A stretch of DNA of 64,000 nt from Paraburkholderia sp. (GTDB taxonomy: Bacteria; Pseudomonadota; Gammaproteobacteria; Burkholderiales; Burkholderiaceae). The notes beneath the pieces are model-generated. The model searched no databases, was not told the DNA's origin, and worked only from the letters and a program-made list of their open reading frames with translations. Below are positions 17,119-26,517 of the stretch, piece by piece. A program made the translations under genes and the position numbers. The number at the start of each line of letters is the position of its first letter. Position 1 is the first letter of the stretch. Location of the stretch: contig SCRN01000040.1 of assembly GCA_004322045.1 (NCBI GenBank), forward strand, positions 186,001 to 250,000. Direction: 5' to 3'.

Positions 17119-18999
17119 TCAGATAGAGGGATTCATCCGACGGTAGGCATCGAGCAGCGACGTTTTGTAGACGGCGCCGACGAGCGTGGGCTCGTGCGTG
17201 CTCGCGACGACAGGCAAGCGCTCTCCTTGGAATGCGAGGAAGCGTTGCAACGCCGTGGCAATCGGCATATCGGGCGTGAGGACGGCGAATTCAGGCTGCA
17301 GATAATCGGAGGCAGTGCGCGCGGATGTGTCGCGCTTCTCGAGCAGATCGGAGGTGATGTCCTTCAGGGCAACGACGCCGCGGAAATGCCCGGCATCGTC
17401 GGTGACGTAAAGGTACTTCACCGGGTATTCGAGGAACACGCGCGCCATGTCCTGCACGCTTGCGCCAAGCGGCACCACGGTATTGGCCGGTTTGACGAAC
17501 TCGCGCACCTGAGCCGCGCGCAGCCGCATCCGTTCCTGCTCGTCGGCATGGCGACGCAGCGTGATTTCGTACATCGACGTCTTGTTGATCGCACGGGCGA
17601 CGAAATACGCGACGACGCATGACAGCATCAGCGGCAGCACCACCTGATAGCTGAGCGTCATCTCGAAGATCATGAGAATCGCCATCAACGGGGCTTGCGT
17701 CGCTCCGGCCAGGAACGCGCCCATGCCCACCATCGCATAGGCGAACGCGCCCGAGGTTCCATGCGGCCAAAAGCCGTGGATCAGCAAGCCGAACAATGAG
17801 CCGAGTGTCGCACCGACGAACAGCGTCGGCGTGAAGACGCCGCCCACGGCGCCCGAGCCTACCGTAGCCGCCGTCGCAAGGATCTTGCAGCCGAGCACGA
17901 CGACGAGCGCCGTCCAGGTCCACGGCGAATGCAGGATCGAATTGACGACGCTGTAACCGTTGCCCCACACCTCCGGTGTCCAGACCGAGACGATGCCCAC
18001 GATGAGACCGCCGAGCGCCAGGCGCAGTGGCAGGGGCAGGGGCAGGCGCTTAAAGCGCGCCCGCGATGCCTCGATCAGATGCAGGAACTGCGGCGCGACG
18101 AAGCCGCACAGAAAACCGAGCGCGACGAAGAGCATGACTTCGGGGCCGGCGACTGCAGGGAACTCGGGCATCTCGTACGGCGGCTTATAGCCCGAGAACT
18201 CCCGCATGACGATATTGGCCACGACGGACGAAACGACGACGGGACCGAAGTTTTCCATCGCGATCGAGCCGAGCACGATTTCCGTGACGAAGAACGCTCC
18301 GGCGATGGGGGCGCTGTAAGCCGACGTGATCCCCGCGGCGGCGCCGCAGGCAACGAGCAAGCGCAGACGCGGCGGATCGAAATGGACCCAGCGGCCGACG
18401 ACCGAGCCGGCCAGGGCGGCCAACTGCACCATGGGCCCCTCGCGCCCGATCGAGCCGCCGCAACCGATCGTGAACAGCGACGACACGCTGCGCCAGACGC
18501 TTTGCCAGACGGGCACGACGCCATCGCCGATCGAGATCGCCTCCATGTAATCGGAGTTCGCGTGCTTGTCCGCGCTGCGGCGCGCGATGACGAGAAAGCC
18601 GCCCGCGACGAGCCCGCCGGCCGCGGGCAACCAGATTCGAATCGTCCAGGGCAGCGCACGCGCCATTGCGACGAAGCTGCCCGTGTGGCGCGTGAAGGCC
18701 CATTGGAAGGCATCGATCCCATGCCGGAACGCGACCGTCGCAAAGGCGCCGAGCACGCCGACGACCACGGCCCACACGAGCATGGTGTGAGCCTCCGAGA
18801 GGCGAAACAGCGATTGCGCGCGGGTGCGCAGGCGAAGCAGGAATGAAAGCACGGAAAAAGCGGGGGCGTGTGGTTCTAGGGCGTCAGGACGAGCGCAAGG
18901 ATAGCATCGGCTCGACTCGCTCGACGCGCCCGGTTCGCTCGATGCACTCGCCGCGCCTTGGGCCGTTGGGGTGACACCCGGTTCGCTCTGCTGCGCCAT
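17119..18999 (-). CDS. clcB: ClC-type chloride channel/antiporter with C-terminal CBS domains
   Basis: An inner-membrane ClC protein of 626 residues. GREGP (185-189) and the later GAVGGVFTP segment are two of the three anion-selectivity motifs. The first motif (GSGIP in E. coli ClcA) is not conserved; GDGVVPV stands in that area, as in ClcB-type relatives. About 10-12 hydrophobic segments end near residue 470, followed by a cytoplasmic pair of CBS domains (about 490-620). The first 60 residues are Ser/Ala-rich. It starts three bases after the GST gene stop, so the two are cotranscribed. Confidence 0.9.
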   Translation of the reverse strand: MAQQSEPGVTPTAQGAASASSEPGASSESSRCYPCARPDALEPHAPAFSVLSFLLRLRTRAQSLFRLSEAHTMLVWAVVVGVLGAFATVAFRHGIDAFQWAFTRHTGSFVAMARALPWTIRIWLPAAGGLVAGGFLVIARRSADKHANSDYMEAISIGDGVVPVWQSVWRSVSSLFTIGCGGSIGREGPMVQLAALAGSVVGRWVHFDPPRLRLLVACGAAAGITSAYSAPIAGAFFVTEIVLGSIAMENFGPVVVSSVVANIVMREFSGYKPPYEMPEFPAVAGPEVMLFVALGFLCGFVAPQFLHLIEASRARFKRLPLPLPLRLALGGLIVGIVSVWTPEVWGNGYSVVNSILHSPWTWTALVVVLGCKILATAATVGSGAVGGVFTPTLFVGATLGSLFGLLIHGFWPHGTSGAFAYAMVGMGAFLAGATQAPLMAILMIFEMTLSYQVVLPLMLSCVVAYFVARAINKTSMYEITLRRHADEQERMRLRAAQVREFVKPANTVVPLGASVQDMARVFLEYPVKYLYVTDDAGHFRGVVALKDITSDLLEKRDTSARTASDYLQPEFAVLTPDMPIATALQRFLAFQGERLPVVASTHEPTLVGAVYKTSLLDAYRRMNPSI

Positions 19000-19002
19000 G
19001 CA

Positions 19003-19737
19003 TTAGTGCGCCGGGGCGTCCAGTTCGGGGTAATGCCTGAAGATGCCGGTTTCGTTGAACGGCAGCCGGCGCTCGGAAGCCAAGTAGGCAGCGATGTTCG
19101 GGCGTGCCGCGACCGCCTTGCGCAGCGCGGCCAGCCGCGGATAGTGCGAGGCGAAGCGGGAGTTCGCGCGCGGAAACGCGTAATGGAGCCCCTCTATCAC
19201 TTGAAACATCGACAAGTCGGCGTACGTGAGCGCGGCGCCGACGAGGTGGCGATCGCCCTGCGGGTTGTGCGCGAGCGTGCGCTCGAAATAGCGCAGGTAC
19301 TTCGGCAGGCGATGGGCCAGAAAATCGGCGGCACGCGCTTTGGCCGGCGCTTTTTGCTCCTCGTAGTACTGGCCGCTCGCGATCGGATGATGGGTGTCGT
19401 GCACCTCCGTGACGAGATCGGCGATCGTCAACTGCAGTCCATGCACCGCGTAGCGCAAGTCGTTTTCCGGCGAAAGGCCCAGCTTCGGGCCGAGGTAGAG
19501 CAAGATGTTGGCCGTCTGCGAGACGATGAGATCGCCGTCCTTCAAGAAAGGCGGCGCGAACGGCACGTAAGGTTCGGTCTTGCTGTTCAACACCGCGACG
19601 AGCGCCGACTCGCCTTGCCCCGGCGCATCGGCGCCGCGCGCAACGTCGACGTATGGCGCTTGCGCCTCTTCCAGCGCAAGCCGAACGAATTCGCCGCGAC
19701 CTTGCAATCCGTCCCAGTAGTAGAGTTCGTAAGGCAT
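19003..19737 (-). CDS. Glutathione S-transferase
   Basis: A cytosolic GST of 244 residues. The thioredoxin-like N-terminal domain begins YELYYWDGLQGRGEFVRLAL, with Tyr6 or Tyr7 placed where alpha/mu/sigma-type GSTs carry the catalytic Tyr, and has SQTANILLYL (the glutathione-binding QT/S motif). The helical C-terminal domain has LTYADLSMFQVIEG, the conserved N-capping Asp segment. It conjugates glutathione to electrophiles; the substrate is unknown. It is upstream of clcB in a two-gene unit. Confidence 0.9.
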   Translation of the reverse strand: MPYELYYWDGLQGRGEFVRLALEEAQAPYVDVARGADAPGQGESALVAVLNSKTEPYVPFAPPFLKDGDLIVSQTANILLYLGPKLGLSPENDLRYAVHGLQLTIADLVTEVHDTHHPIASGQYYEEQKAPAKARAADFLAHRLPKYLRYFERTLAHNPQGDRHLVGAALTYADLSMFQVIEGLHYAFPRANSRFASHYPRLAALRKAVAARPNIAAYLASERRLPFNETGIFRHYPELDAPAH

Positions 19738-19827
19738 TTTCGTCCTTTCTAAAAAGCGGCGGCGCGTCGAGCGCCCATGGCCGCTCGACGCGCTCGTAGT
19801 CCGCTCGCTAGATCCAAAACGTTACGA

Positions 19828-20916
19828 TTACGAGAACAGGCGCTCGACGCCCCACGTGAGGGCGAGGCCGCCGACCATGAGCCAAAGATAAAGGATAAAG
19901 CCCGTTGCCAATGCGCGGGGGCCGGCTTTGCGCACGTGCGCCACTTGCGTCTCGATCCCGAGCGCCGTCATCGCCATCGTGAGTGCGAACGTGTCGAGCG
20001 CATTGACCGCTTGCGTCGCGGCATGCGGCAGCACCTGCAGCGAGTTGACGAGCACGCAGGCGAGAAAGCCCAGCGCGAACCAGGGCACGGCGAGCTTGCG
20101 GGCCGCAGGCGAGCGGCCGTGCTTGCCGCCCGCCGCTGCCGGCGCGGCGCTGCGCGGGGTCCGGGCGAGCCACACGCCGAGCACGAGCAAAACGGGCACG
20201 AGCAGCATCACGCGGGTCATTTTGACGATGGTGGCGATGTGCGTCGCTTCGGGGCTGACGTTGCTTGCGGCCCCGACCACTTGCGCGACCTCATGGATCG
20301 TGCCGCCGAAAAAGAGCCCCACGCCGAGCGTGTCCAGATGCAGCCAACCGGCGCGGTACATCAGCGGGTAAAGGAACATGGACAGGGTGCCGAACAATAC
20401 GACGCTGCCCACCGCGACCGCGCTTTTTTCCGGCTTCGATTGCAGCGTCGATTCGAACGCCAGCACGGCAGCCGCGCCGCAGATCGCGCTGCCGGCTGCG
20501 TTGAGAATGGCCGTGTCGCGGTCGAGCTTCATGAGTTTCATGCCGAGCCAGGTGCCGAAGATCAGCGTGCTCACGACGACACCGACCGACACGGTCAGCC
20601 CGGCAAGCCCTACTTGCGCAATTTCCTGCAAGCTCACGCGAAGGCCGAAGAACGCGACGGCGATGCGCAGCAGCTTGCGCGCGGAGAAGTTGACGCCGGC
20701 CGCCCAGTGGGCGGGCATGCCGGCGCGCAGCGTATTGCCGTAGACGGCACCGGCGGCGATCCCGACGATGAGCGGGCTGATGCCGAGCGCGGCGATGGCG
20801 GGCAATGCCGCAAGCCGCGTAACCGCCGCGGCGAACAGCGCGACGAACAGAATGCCGTTGAGTTGGCCGTGCGGTTCGATCCGCGCCGGCGCCGATAGCG
20901 TGGGAGAGCTGGACAT
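19828..20916 (-). CDS. YeiH/UPF0324 family inner-membrane protein (putative sulfate exporter)
   Basis: A membrane protein of 362 residues with about ten hydrophobic segments. Family signatures are LLRIAVAFFGLRVSLQEIAQVG, the glycine-rich AICGAAAVLAFES region and GVGLFFGGTIHEVAQVVGAA, recognised by its GTIHEVAQV core. The family is annotated as putative sulfate exporters, though transport has rarely been shown. It is divergent from a LysR-type regulator, the usual arrangement of YeiH with YeiE or CysB-like proteins, which suggests control by that regulator. Confidence 0.88.
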   Translation of the reverse strand: MSSSPTLSAPARIEPHGQLNGILFVALFAAAVTRLAALPAIAALGISPLIVGIAAGAVYGNTLRAGMPAHWAAGVNFSARKLLRIAVAFFGLRVSLQEIAQVGLAGLTVSVGVVVSTLIFGTWLGMKLMKLDRDTAILNAAGSAICGAAAVLAFESTLQSKPEKSAVAVGSVVLFGTLSMFLYPLMYRAGWLHLDTLGVGLFFGGTIHEVAQVVGAASNVSPEATHIATIVKMTRVMLLVPVLLVLGVWLARTPRSAAPAAAGGKHGRSPAARKLAVPWFALGFLACVLVNSLQVLPHAATQAVNALDTFALTMAMTALGIETQVAHVRKAGPRALATGFILYLWLMVGGLALTWGVERLFS

Positions 20917-20964
20917 CGTCTTGCCTCGTTGGGGCGTTTTTGATGGGCTAATCCTATCTGGGAG

Positions 20965-21017
20965 ATAAGCTTATGAAAAATCGTCATTTGTGACGTAACA
21001 TATCGGCGTAACCGATA
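20965..21017. promoter_or_regulatory. Candidate LysR regulator sites between yeiH-like and lysR
   Basis: ATAAGCTTAT (20965-20974) is a perfect 10-bp palindrome, and TATCGG-CGTAA-CCGATA (21001-21017) is a 6-5-6 dyad that ends 11 bases before the lysR ATG. LysR proteins bind dyads of this size with a T-N11-A core in such divergent gaps. Which of the two is used is not known. Confidence 0.45.
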
Positions 21018-21028
21018 CATTTCGCGCC

Positions 21029-21937
21029 ATGACCCCTGATCAACTGATAACGTTCGCCGCCGTCGCCGAACAGCTGAACATCAGCCGCGCCGCGCTCGCC
21101 TTGCATCTGTCGCAACCGGCTGTCTCGGGCCAGCTCCGACAACTGCAGGACGAATTCGGGGAGCCGCTGTATCGGCGCGACGGTCGAGGCGTGCAGCTCA
21201 CGCCGAGCGGCGCGCAGCTCGCCGACTACGCCGCGAAGCTGCGCGACACGTTCCGCCAAGCCCAGGCTTATCGCGACGCGCTTCGCGGCGTGGCGAAAGG
21301 CACTTTGCGCATCGCCGCCAGCACGACCATCGCGAGCTATGTGCTGCCGTATCTGATCGCCGAATTTCAACGCCGCTTTCCGCAAGTGGAAGTTCAGACG
21401 GCAGGGGGCAACACCGGCGAGATCGTGGCCTCGCTTGCATCACTGGACGTGGCGATGATCGAGGGACCCGTGGGCTCGGGCTTGCCCGAAGGAACGGGCG
21501 TGCGGAGCTGGCGCGAAGATGAAATCGTTGCGATCGTGCCGCGGGGCCATGCGCTGGCGGTCGAAGCGGCGCAGCGCGGGACGACTCCGACGCTCGCGCA
21601 GGTGGGCGCCTATCCGCTCGTCATGCGCGAGGAGGGGTCGGGCGTGCGGCAGTTCGTCGAGCAGTCGTTCGAGGCCGCGGGCGTTGCGCCGCGCGTGGCG
21701 CTCGCGGTGGCCGGCGTGGAAGGGGTGAAGGAAGCCGTGCGCGCCGGGATGGGGGTGGGCTTCATCTCGGCGATGGCGATGCGGCACGAAGATGGCGCGC
21801 TTGCTGCGCTTTCGCTTGGCCCCGCTCCTTTGACGCGCCATTTTTCCATTTTGGTTCCACACGAAGGCGCTCCCTCGCGGGTCGCGACCGGGTTCCTAGC
21901 ATTGTGCGAAAGCGAGCCTGCGGTCGGAGCGCGGTAA
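21029..21937 (+). CDS. LysR family transcriptional regulator
   Basis: A 302-residue LysR-type regulator. The winged helix-turn-helix (residues 1-60) shows LNISRAALALHLSQPAVSGQLRQLQ, recognised by its LSQPAVSGQL core. The rest is the two-lobed co-inducer domain (LRIAASTTIASYVLPYLIAEF, later EEGSGVRQFVEQ). The final sequence with EEGSGVR is typical of the CysB/CbbR/YeiE subgroup, which sense small anions or sulfur compounds. It is divergent from the YeiH-like gene, its probable target. Confidence 0.92.
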   Translation: MTPDQLITFAAVAEQLNISRAALALHLSQPAVSGQLRQLQDEFGEPLYRRDGRGVQLTPSGAQLADYAAKLRDTFRQAQAYRDALRGVAKGTLRIAASTTIASYVLPYLIAEFQRRFPQVEVQTAGGNTGEIVASLASLDVAMIEGPVGSGLPEGTGVRSWREDEIVAIVPRGHALAVEAAQRGTTPTLAQVGAYPLVMREEGSGVRQFVEQSFEAAGVAPRVALAVAGVEGVKEAVRAGMGVGFISAMAMRHEDGALAALSLGPAPLTRHFSILVPHEGAPSRVATGFLALCESEPAVGAR

Positions 21938-22089
21938 GAGGGCTTAAGGGCCACGAGACCAGCGCGACGTCAATGCAAAGCGCGCCGCAAGCGTAGCCGC
22001 TACAGGCCGTGCGTAGGGATTTCCATGATGGCGCGGTCACGGGCCGGCAGTGCAAGATCGAGGCTGATCGGGCGGTTCGCTCGTTTTTT

Positions 22090-22119
22090 TTGAAATTTAT
22101 TTGGAACCGGTTCCATTTA
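22090..22119 (+). promoter_or_regulatory. Promoter and PtxS-type operator of the kgu operon
   Basis: TGGAACCGGTTCCA (22102-22115) is a perfect 14-bp palindrome of LacI-family type. It differs by one symmetric pair from the PtxS site described in Pseudomonas (TGAAACCGGTTTCA). It sits between a possible -35 TTGAAA (22090-22095) and -10 CATTTA (22114-22119), so bound repressor would cover the polymerase site. The LacI gene at 26518 in the same locus is the obvious regulator. Confidence 0.75.
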
Positions 22120-22154
22120 ACTTTTCACCTTTCCAGACGGACGACACGCTGACT

Positions 22155-22919
22155 ATGACTGAAGTTGCAATCGTGGCGAACGCGTTTGGCACGCAGGCTG
22201 TGCGTCTTCGAGGCCACGACGCGTGGCTCGATCTCGCCGCGCGCTCGGGAGCGACCGGCTTCGAGGTGCGACGCGAGCTGTTCTCCCATGAAGCCGATGC
22301 GTCGCCGGAAGCGTTGCGCGCGCTGGGGGCCGCCATTGCCGCCCATGGGTTGTGGGCGGTTTATTCGACGCCCTGCGAACTGTATGGCGACAGTGGCGTG
22401 CTCGACGCGGATGCGTTGTCCGAGGCTCATGCGCAGGCGGATGCACTGGGCGCACGCTGGCTGAAGCTGCAATTGGGCGCCTTTCGCGGCCACGCGCATG
22501 CGGAAGCGATCGCTGGCGTGACCGCTGGACGCCGGGCGCGGCTCGTCATCGAGAACGGACAAAGCGAGCGCAGCGGTGCGATTGCTCAGTTCGTCGATCT
22601 GTTCGCGGCGCTCGAGCGCGAAGGCGCCCCCCGGCTGCTGGGGATGACGTTCGACATCGGCAATTGGGCGTGGGCCGGTCAAGCGCCGCTCGATGCGGCC
22701 CGCACGCTGGCGAGCCACGTCGAGTACGTCCATTGCAAATCGTCGCAAGGCGAGGGCGCGAGGCGCTTTCCGATGGCTCCCGCGATCGACGATCCGGTGT
22801 TTGCCGCCGTCTTCGGGGTGCTGCCTCGCACTGCGCCGCGCGCGATCGAGTTTCCGCTCGACCCGGGCCGTCCAGCCGGCGACGCACAGAACTGGGTTGC
22901 ATGGCTTGCGGCGGCATGA
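22155..22919 (+). CDS. kguE: KguE-like sugar phosphate isomerase/epimerase family protein
   Basis: A 254-residue TIM-barrel protein of the xylose-isomerase-like AP endonuclease 2 superfamily. Visible features are VRRELFSHEAD, ARLVIENGQSERSG (metal-ligand Glu in IENGQ) and MTFDIGNWAW with a conserved Asp. In Pseudomonas, kguE is the first gene of the 2-ketogluconate operon and its exact reaction is unsettled. The start at MTEVAIVANAF was chosen from family alignments; an earlier in-frame ATG overlaps the operator. Four genes follow in the order kguK, kguT, kguD, ptxS. Confidence 0.82.
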   Translation: MTEVAIVANAFGTQAVRLRGHDAWLDLAARSGATGFEVRRELFSHEADASPEALRALGAAIAAHGLWAVYSTPCELYGDSGVLDADALSEAHAQADALGARWLKLQLGAFRGHAHAEAIAGVTAGRRARLVIENGQSERSGAIAQFVDLFAALEREGAPRLLGMTFDIGNWAWAGQAPLDAARTLASHVEYVHCKSSQGEGARRFPMAPAIDDPVFAAVFGVLPRTAPRAIEFPLDPGRPAGDAQNWVAWLAAA

Positions 22920-22986
22920 GACGCGGCCCGCGTAGTAACTTGGCAAGCGGCCGGTTGAGCCGCTTTATCGACACTGGGAGGCATCG

Positions 22987-23946
22987 ATGTCTATTTCGCT
23001 CGACGTATTGACCTACGGGGAGGCCATGGCGCTTTTCGTCGCCGACGAAACGGGGCCGCTCGAGTCCGTTGGGCATTTTACGAAGCGGATCGCGGGCGCC
23101 GATCTGAACGTCGCCATCGGCTTGTCGCGGCTCGGCTTTGGCGTGGGCTACGTGAGCCGCGTCGGCGCGGACGCATTCGGGCGTTATGTGCTCGCCACGC
23201 TCGCGAGCGAGGGCATCGACGCCAGTCACGTGAGCGTCGACCCGCGCTATCCGACCGGGTTCCAGATGAAAGGCAAGCAAACCGATGGGGGCGACCCGGC
23301 CGTCGAGTACTTCCGCAAGGGATCCGCCGCGAGTCATCTGTCGCACGACGATTTCGACGCCGCTTACGTGGGCGCCGCACGCCATCTGCACCTGACCGGC
23401 GTCGCGCCCGCGATCTCGGCCACGTCGCGCGAATTGGCGTTTCGCCTCGCCGAATCGATGCGCGCGCAGGGCAAGACCATCTCGTTCGATCCCAACTTGC
23501 GCCCGACGCTGTGGCCGTCGCGCGAGACGATGACCGTCACGCTCAATGCGCTGGCGGCGCTCTCGGACTGGGTGTTGCCCGGGCTTGGAGAAGGCGTCGC
23601 GCTCACCGGCTACGACACGCCCGAAGACATCGCGCGGTTCTACCTCGACCAGGGATCGCGCGGCGTGATCGTCAAGCTCGGCGCCCAGGGCGCTTATTTC
23701 CGCACGGCGGACGAGTCCGGTTACGTCGCCGCGCAGCCTGTCGGGAACGTCGTCGATACGGTGGGCGCCGGCGATGGCTTCGCCGTGGGAGTCGTCAGCG
23801 CCTTGCTGGAAGGCCGCGATTGGCTAACGGCCGTGACCCGCGGCAATCGCATCGGCGCACTCGCCATCCAGGTGATCGGCGATTCCGAGGGCCTGCCCAC
23901 GTGCGCCGAGCTCGAGCGCATCGAAACTTCCGCTGCATCCGTCTAA
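22987..23946 (+). CDS. kguK: 2-ketogluconate kinase (PfkB family)
   Basis: A ribokinase/PfkB-type sugar kinase of 319 residues, predicted to phosphorylate 2-ketogluconate (or 2-keto-3-deoxygluconate) at O6 using ATP. N-terminal ADLNVAIGLSRLG and RVGADAFGRYV are the sugar-binding PfkB signature, and VDTVGAGDGFAVGVVSALL holds the anion hole and catalytic Asp. The start follows GGGAGGCATCG. The substrate assignment rests on the operon: epimerase, kinase, transporter and reductase are in the order of the kgu operon. KdgK activity is the alternative. Confidence 0.85.
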   Translation: MSISLDVLTYGEAMALFVADETGPLESVGHFTKRIAGADLNVAIGLSRLGFGVGYVSRVGADAFGRYVLATLASEGIDASHVSVDPRYPTGFQMKGKQTDGGDPAVEYFRKGSAASHLSHDDFDAAYVGAARHLHLTGVAPAISATSRELAFRLAESMRAQGKTISFDPNLRPTLWPSRETMTVTLNALAALSDWVLPGLGEGVALTGYDTPEDIARFYLDQGSRGVIVKLGAQGAYFRTADESGYVAAQPVGNVVDTVGAGDGFAVGVVSALLEGRDWLTAVTRGNRIGALAIQVIGDSEGLPTCAELERIETSAASV

Positions 23947-23980
23947 CCCCTTTCCAACGCGGCCCATGGAGGAGACAACC

Positions 23981-25276
23981 ATGCCCACGACCACGACGCT
24001 TTCACCGCGACGCTGGTGGACGATCATGCCGATCGTTTTCATCACTTACAGTCTTGCCTATCTCGACCGCGCGAATTACGGATTCGCATCGGCGGCCGGC
24101 ATCAACAAAGATCTTGGCATCAGCCCCGCTTTATCGTCGCTGATCGGCGCGCTGTTCTTTCTCGGCTACTTCTTCTTTCAGATCCCCGGGGCCATCTACG
24201 CGGAGCGGCGCAGCGTGCGCCGGCTCGTCTTCGCGAGCCTCGTGCTCTGGGGCGGCTGCGCCGCGCTCACCGGGATCGTCAGCAACGTCGCCTCGCTGAT
24301 CGTCATCCGGTTTCTGCTAGGGGTGGTCGAAGCCGCCGTCATGCCGGCCATGCTGATCTTCATCAGCAATTGGTTCACCAAGCGGGAACGCTCGCGCGCC
24401 AATACGTTCTTGATCCTGGGCAATCCCGTCACGGTGCTGTGGATGTCGGTCATCTCCGGCTACCTCGTGCATTCGTTCGGCTGGCGCCAAATGTTCATCG
24501 CGGAAGGCGTGCCGGCGATCATCTGGGCCGTTTGCTGGTGGTTCGTCGCGCGCGACAAGCCGCGTGACGTCGGCTGGCTCGACCAAGCCGAGAAGCAAGC
24601 GCTGGCGGATACGCTCGCCGCCGAGCAGGCGGCGATCAAACCCGTGCGCAACTATGCCGAAGCGTTTCGTTCGCCCGCCGTCGTCATGCTGTGCGGACAA
24701 TATTTCTGTTGGAGCATCGGCGTGTATGGCTTCGTGCTTTGGCTGCCCTCGATCCTCAAGAATGGTTCGACGCTCGGCATGGTCGCTACCGGGTGGTTGT
24801 CGGCGTTGCCTTATCTCATGGCGACCATCGCGATGCTCGCCGCTTCGTGGGCGTCCGATAAGCTCAGCGCGCGCAAAGCGTTCGTGTGGCCTTTCCTGCT
24901 CGTGGGAGCGGTGGCGTTCGCCGTCTCGTACGCGCTGGGCTCGACACATTTCTGGTGGTCCTATGCGTTGCTCGTCGTGGCAGGCGCCGCGATGTATGCG
25001 CCTTACGGGCCGTTTTTCGCCATCGTGCCGGAGTTGCTGCCGAAGAACGTCGCGGGCGGCGCGATGGCGCTCATCAACAGCATGGGCGCGCTCGGCTCGT
25101 TCGTCGGCTCTTACGTCGTCGGCTATCTGAACGGCACGACCGGCTCCCCGGCCGCCTCGTACGCCTTCATGAGCGCGGCGCTCGTGGCCGCCGTCTTGCT
25201 GACCCTGGCCGTCAAGGCGCAGGGCGCGAGCGACGTGCTGCTCGCGGGCACGCGAGCCCATGCGCACGGAAAGTGA
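23981..25276 (+). CDS. kguT: MFS transporter, 2-ketogluconate uptake (KguT-like)
   Basis: An anion:cation symporter-type MFS protein of 431 residues with twelve hydrophobic segments. Typical ACS features are YLDRANYGFASAAGINKDLG near the first helix and FFQIPGAIYAERRSVRRL in loop 2-3. It is expected to bring 2-ketogluconate in across the inner membrane. The ATG at 23981 follows GGAGGAGACAACC and is preferred to an ATG 15 bases upstream that lies inside that ribosome site. The next gene starts six bases after its stop. Confidence 0.87.
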   Translation: MPTTTTLSPRRWWTIMPIVFITYSLAYLDRANYGFASAAGINKDLGISPALSSLIGALFFLGYFFFQIPGAIYAERRSVRRLVFASLVLWGGCAALTGIVSNVASLIVIRFLLGVVEAAVMPAMLIFISNWFTKRERSRANTFLILGNPVTVLWMSVISGYLVHSFGWRQMFIAEGVPAIIWAVCWWFVARDKPRDVGWLDQAEKQALADTLAAEQAAIKPVRNYAEAFRSPAVVMLCGQYFCWSIGVYGFVLWLPSILKNGSTLGMVATGWLSALPYLMATIAMLAASWASDKLSARKAFVWPFLLVGAVAFAVSYALGSTHFWWSYALLVVAGAAMYAPYGPFFAIVPELLPKNVAGGAMALINSMGALGSFVGSYVVGYLNGTTGSPAASYAFMSAALVAAVLLTLAVKAQGASDVLLAGTRAHAHGK

Positions 25277-25281
25277 AGTCG

Positions 25282-26271
25282 ATGACGCCTAAAATCGTCG
25301 TTTATAAAACCTTGCCCGAAGATGTGCTCGATTATTTGCGCGAGCACGCGCAGGTCTTCGTCGTGGACCGTGCGCGCGGCGCTTCCCAGCAAGCGCTGGC
25401 CGGGGTGCTCGGCGAAGCGCTCGTCGATGCGGACGGCGCGATCGGCGCGAGCGTCAAGGTCACCCCGGCCATGATCGCGCGCGCAACGCGGCTCAAGGCA
25501 ATTTCGACGATCTCGGTGGGGGTCGACAATTTCGACCTCGACGATCTGACGCGCCGCGGCATCGTGCTCGCCCACACGCCGGACGTGCTGACGGAATCGA
25601 CCGCCGATACGGTGTTCGCGCTGGTGCTATCGACGGCGCGGCGCGTGGTCGAGCTGGCCGAGTGGGTGCGGGCAGGGCATTGGCACGGGAGTATCGGGCC
25701 CGCTCAATATGGCGTTGATGTCCACGGCAAGACGATCGGGATCGTCGGGCTCGGCCGTATCGGCGGCGCACTTGCCCGCCGCGCCGCCCTCGGCTTCGGC
25801 ATGCGCGTCATCTATACGAATCGGCATATCAACGAGGCGGCCGAGCGCGCGTACGGCGCGCGACGGGTCGAATTGGACGAGTTGCTCGCACAAGCGGATT
25901 TCGTTTGCCTGCAGGTGCCGTTCACGCCGCAAACGCACCATTTGATCGGGGCAGCGCAGTTGCGCGCGATGAAACGCAGCGCGATTCTGATCAATGCGTC
26001 GCGCGGTGCCATCGTCGACGAAGCGGCGCTGATCGAAGCACTCGCGAACGGCGCGATCGCCGGGGCCGGCCTTGACGTCTTCGAGCGTGAACCGCTTGCC
26101 GCCGATTCGCCGCTGCTCGCGATGCGCAACGTCGTGGCGCTGCCGCATATCGGTTCGGCCACTCACGAGACGCGTCATGCCATGGCGCGCTGCGCGGCCG
26201 AAAACCTCGTAGCCGCTTTGGCGGGAAGGCTCCGTCTCAACGTTGCCAACCCCGAGGTTTTGGCGCGCTAG
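25282..26271 (+). CDS. kguD: 2-ketogluconate-6-phosphate reductase (D-2-hydroxyacid dehydrogenase family)
   Basis: A 329-residue NAD(P)H-dependent D-2-hydroxyacid dehydrogenase. The Rossmann motif is GLGRIGGALARRA, and the catalytic Arg-Glu-His set lies in SVGVDNFDLDDL region/INASRGAIVDE, the following FEREPL segment and ALPHIGSATHETR. In this operon it should reduce 2-keto-6-phosphogluconate to 6-phosphogluconate, feeding the Entner-Doudoroff or pentose phosphate routes. Relatives act on glyoxylate or hydroxypyruvate (GhrB), so the call leans on context. Confidence 0.85.
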   Translation: MTPKIVVYKTLPEDVLDYLREHAQVFVVDRARGASQQALAGVLGEALVDADGAIGASVKVTPAMIARATRLKAISTISVGVDNFDLDDLTRRGIVLAHTPDVLTESTADTVFALVLSTARRVVELAEWVRAGHWHGSIGPAQYGVDVHGKTIGIVGLGRIGGALARRAALGFGMRVIYTNRHINEAAERAYGARRVELDELLAQADFVCLQVPFTPQTHHLIGAAQLRAMKRSAILINASRGAIVDEAALIEALANGAIAGAGLDVFEREPLAADSPLLAMRNVVALPHIGSATHETRHAMARCAAENLVAALAGRLRLNVANPEVLAR

Positions 26272-26387
26272 GGTGCGCGGCGCCGCGTAAAATCGAGCGC
26301 ATGCAGCCCCCGTACCGGCCCCGCAGCGTCGACACGAGTGGCCGGGCTCATCGCCGTGCGCTATGATGCCGCCACTGGAAGTTTCGC

Positions 26388-26410
26388 AAAGCGCGCCCCG
26401 GCGCGCTTTT
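26388..26410 (+). terminator. Rho-independent terminator of the kgu operon
   Basis: AAAGCGCGC and GCGCGCTTT pair around a small CG-rich loop and end in TTTT. It lies between the reductase gene and ptxS, so ptxS is probably transcribed from its own promoter in the next 100 bases. Confidence 0.7.
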
Positions 26411-26517
26411 GTCTATGCGCCCGCGTGCGGCGCGGGGCGCGGACCTTCGCCTTCGAACAGGAGATCGTTCTTGACTCACGCCATTGATGGCGCGCGCTCG
26501 GCGCGCGCCGCCACCCG

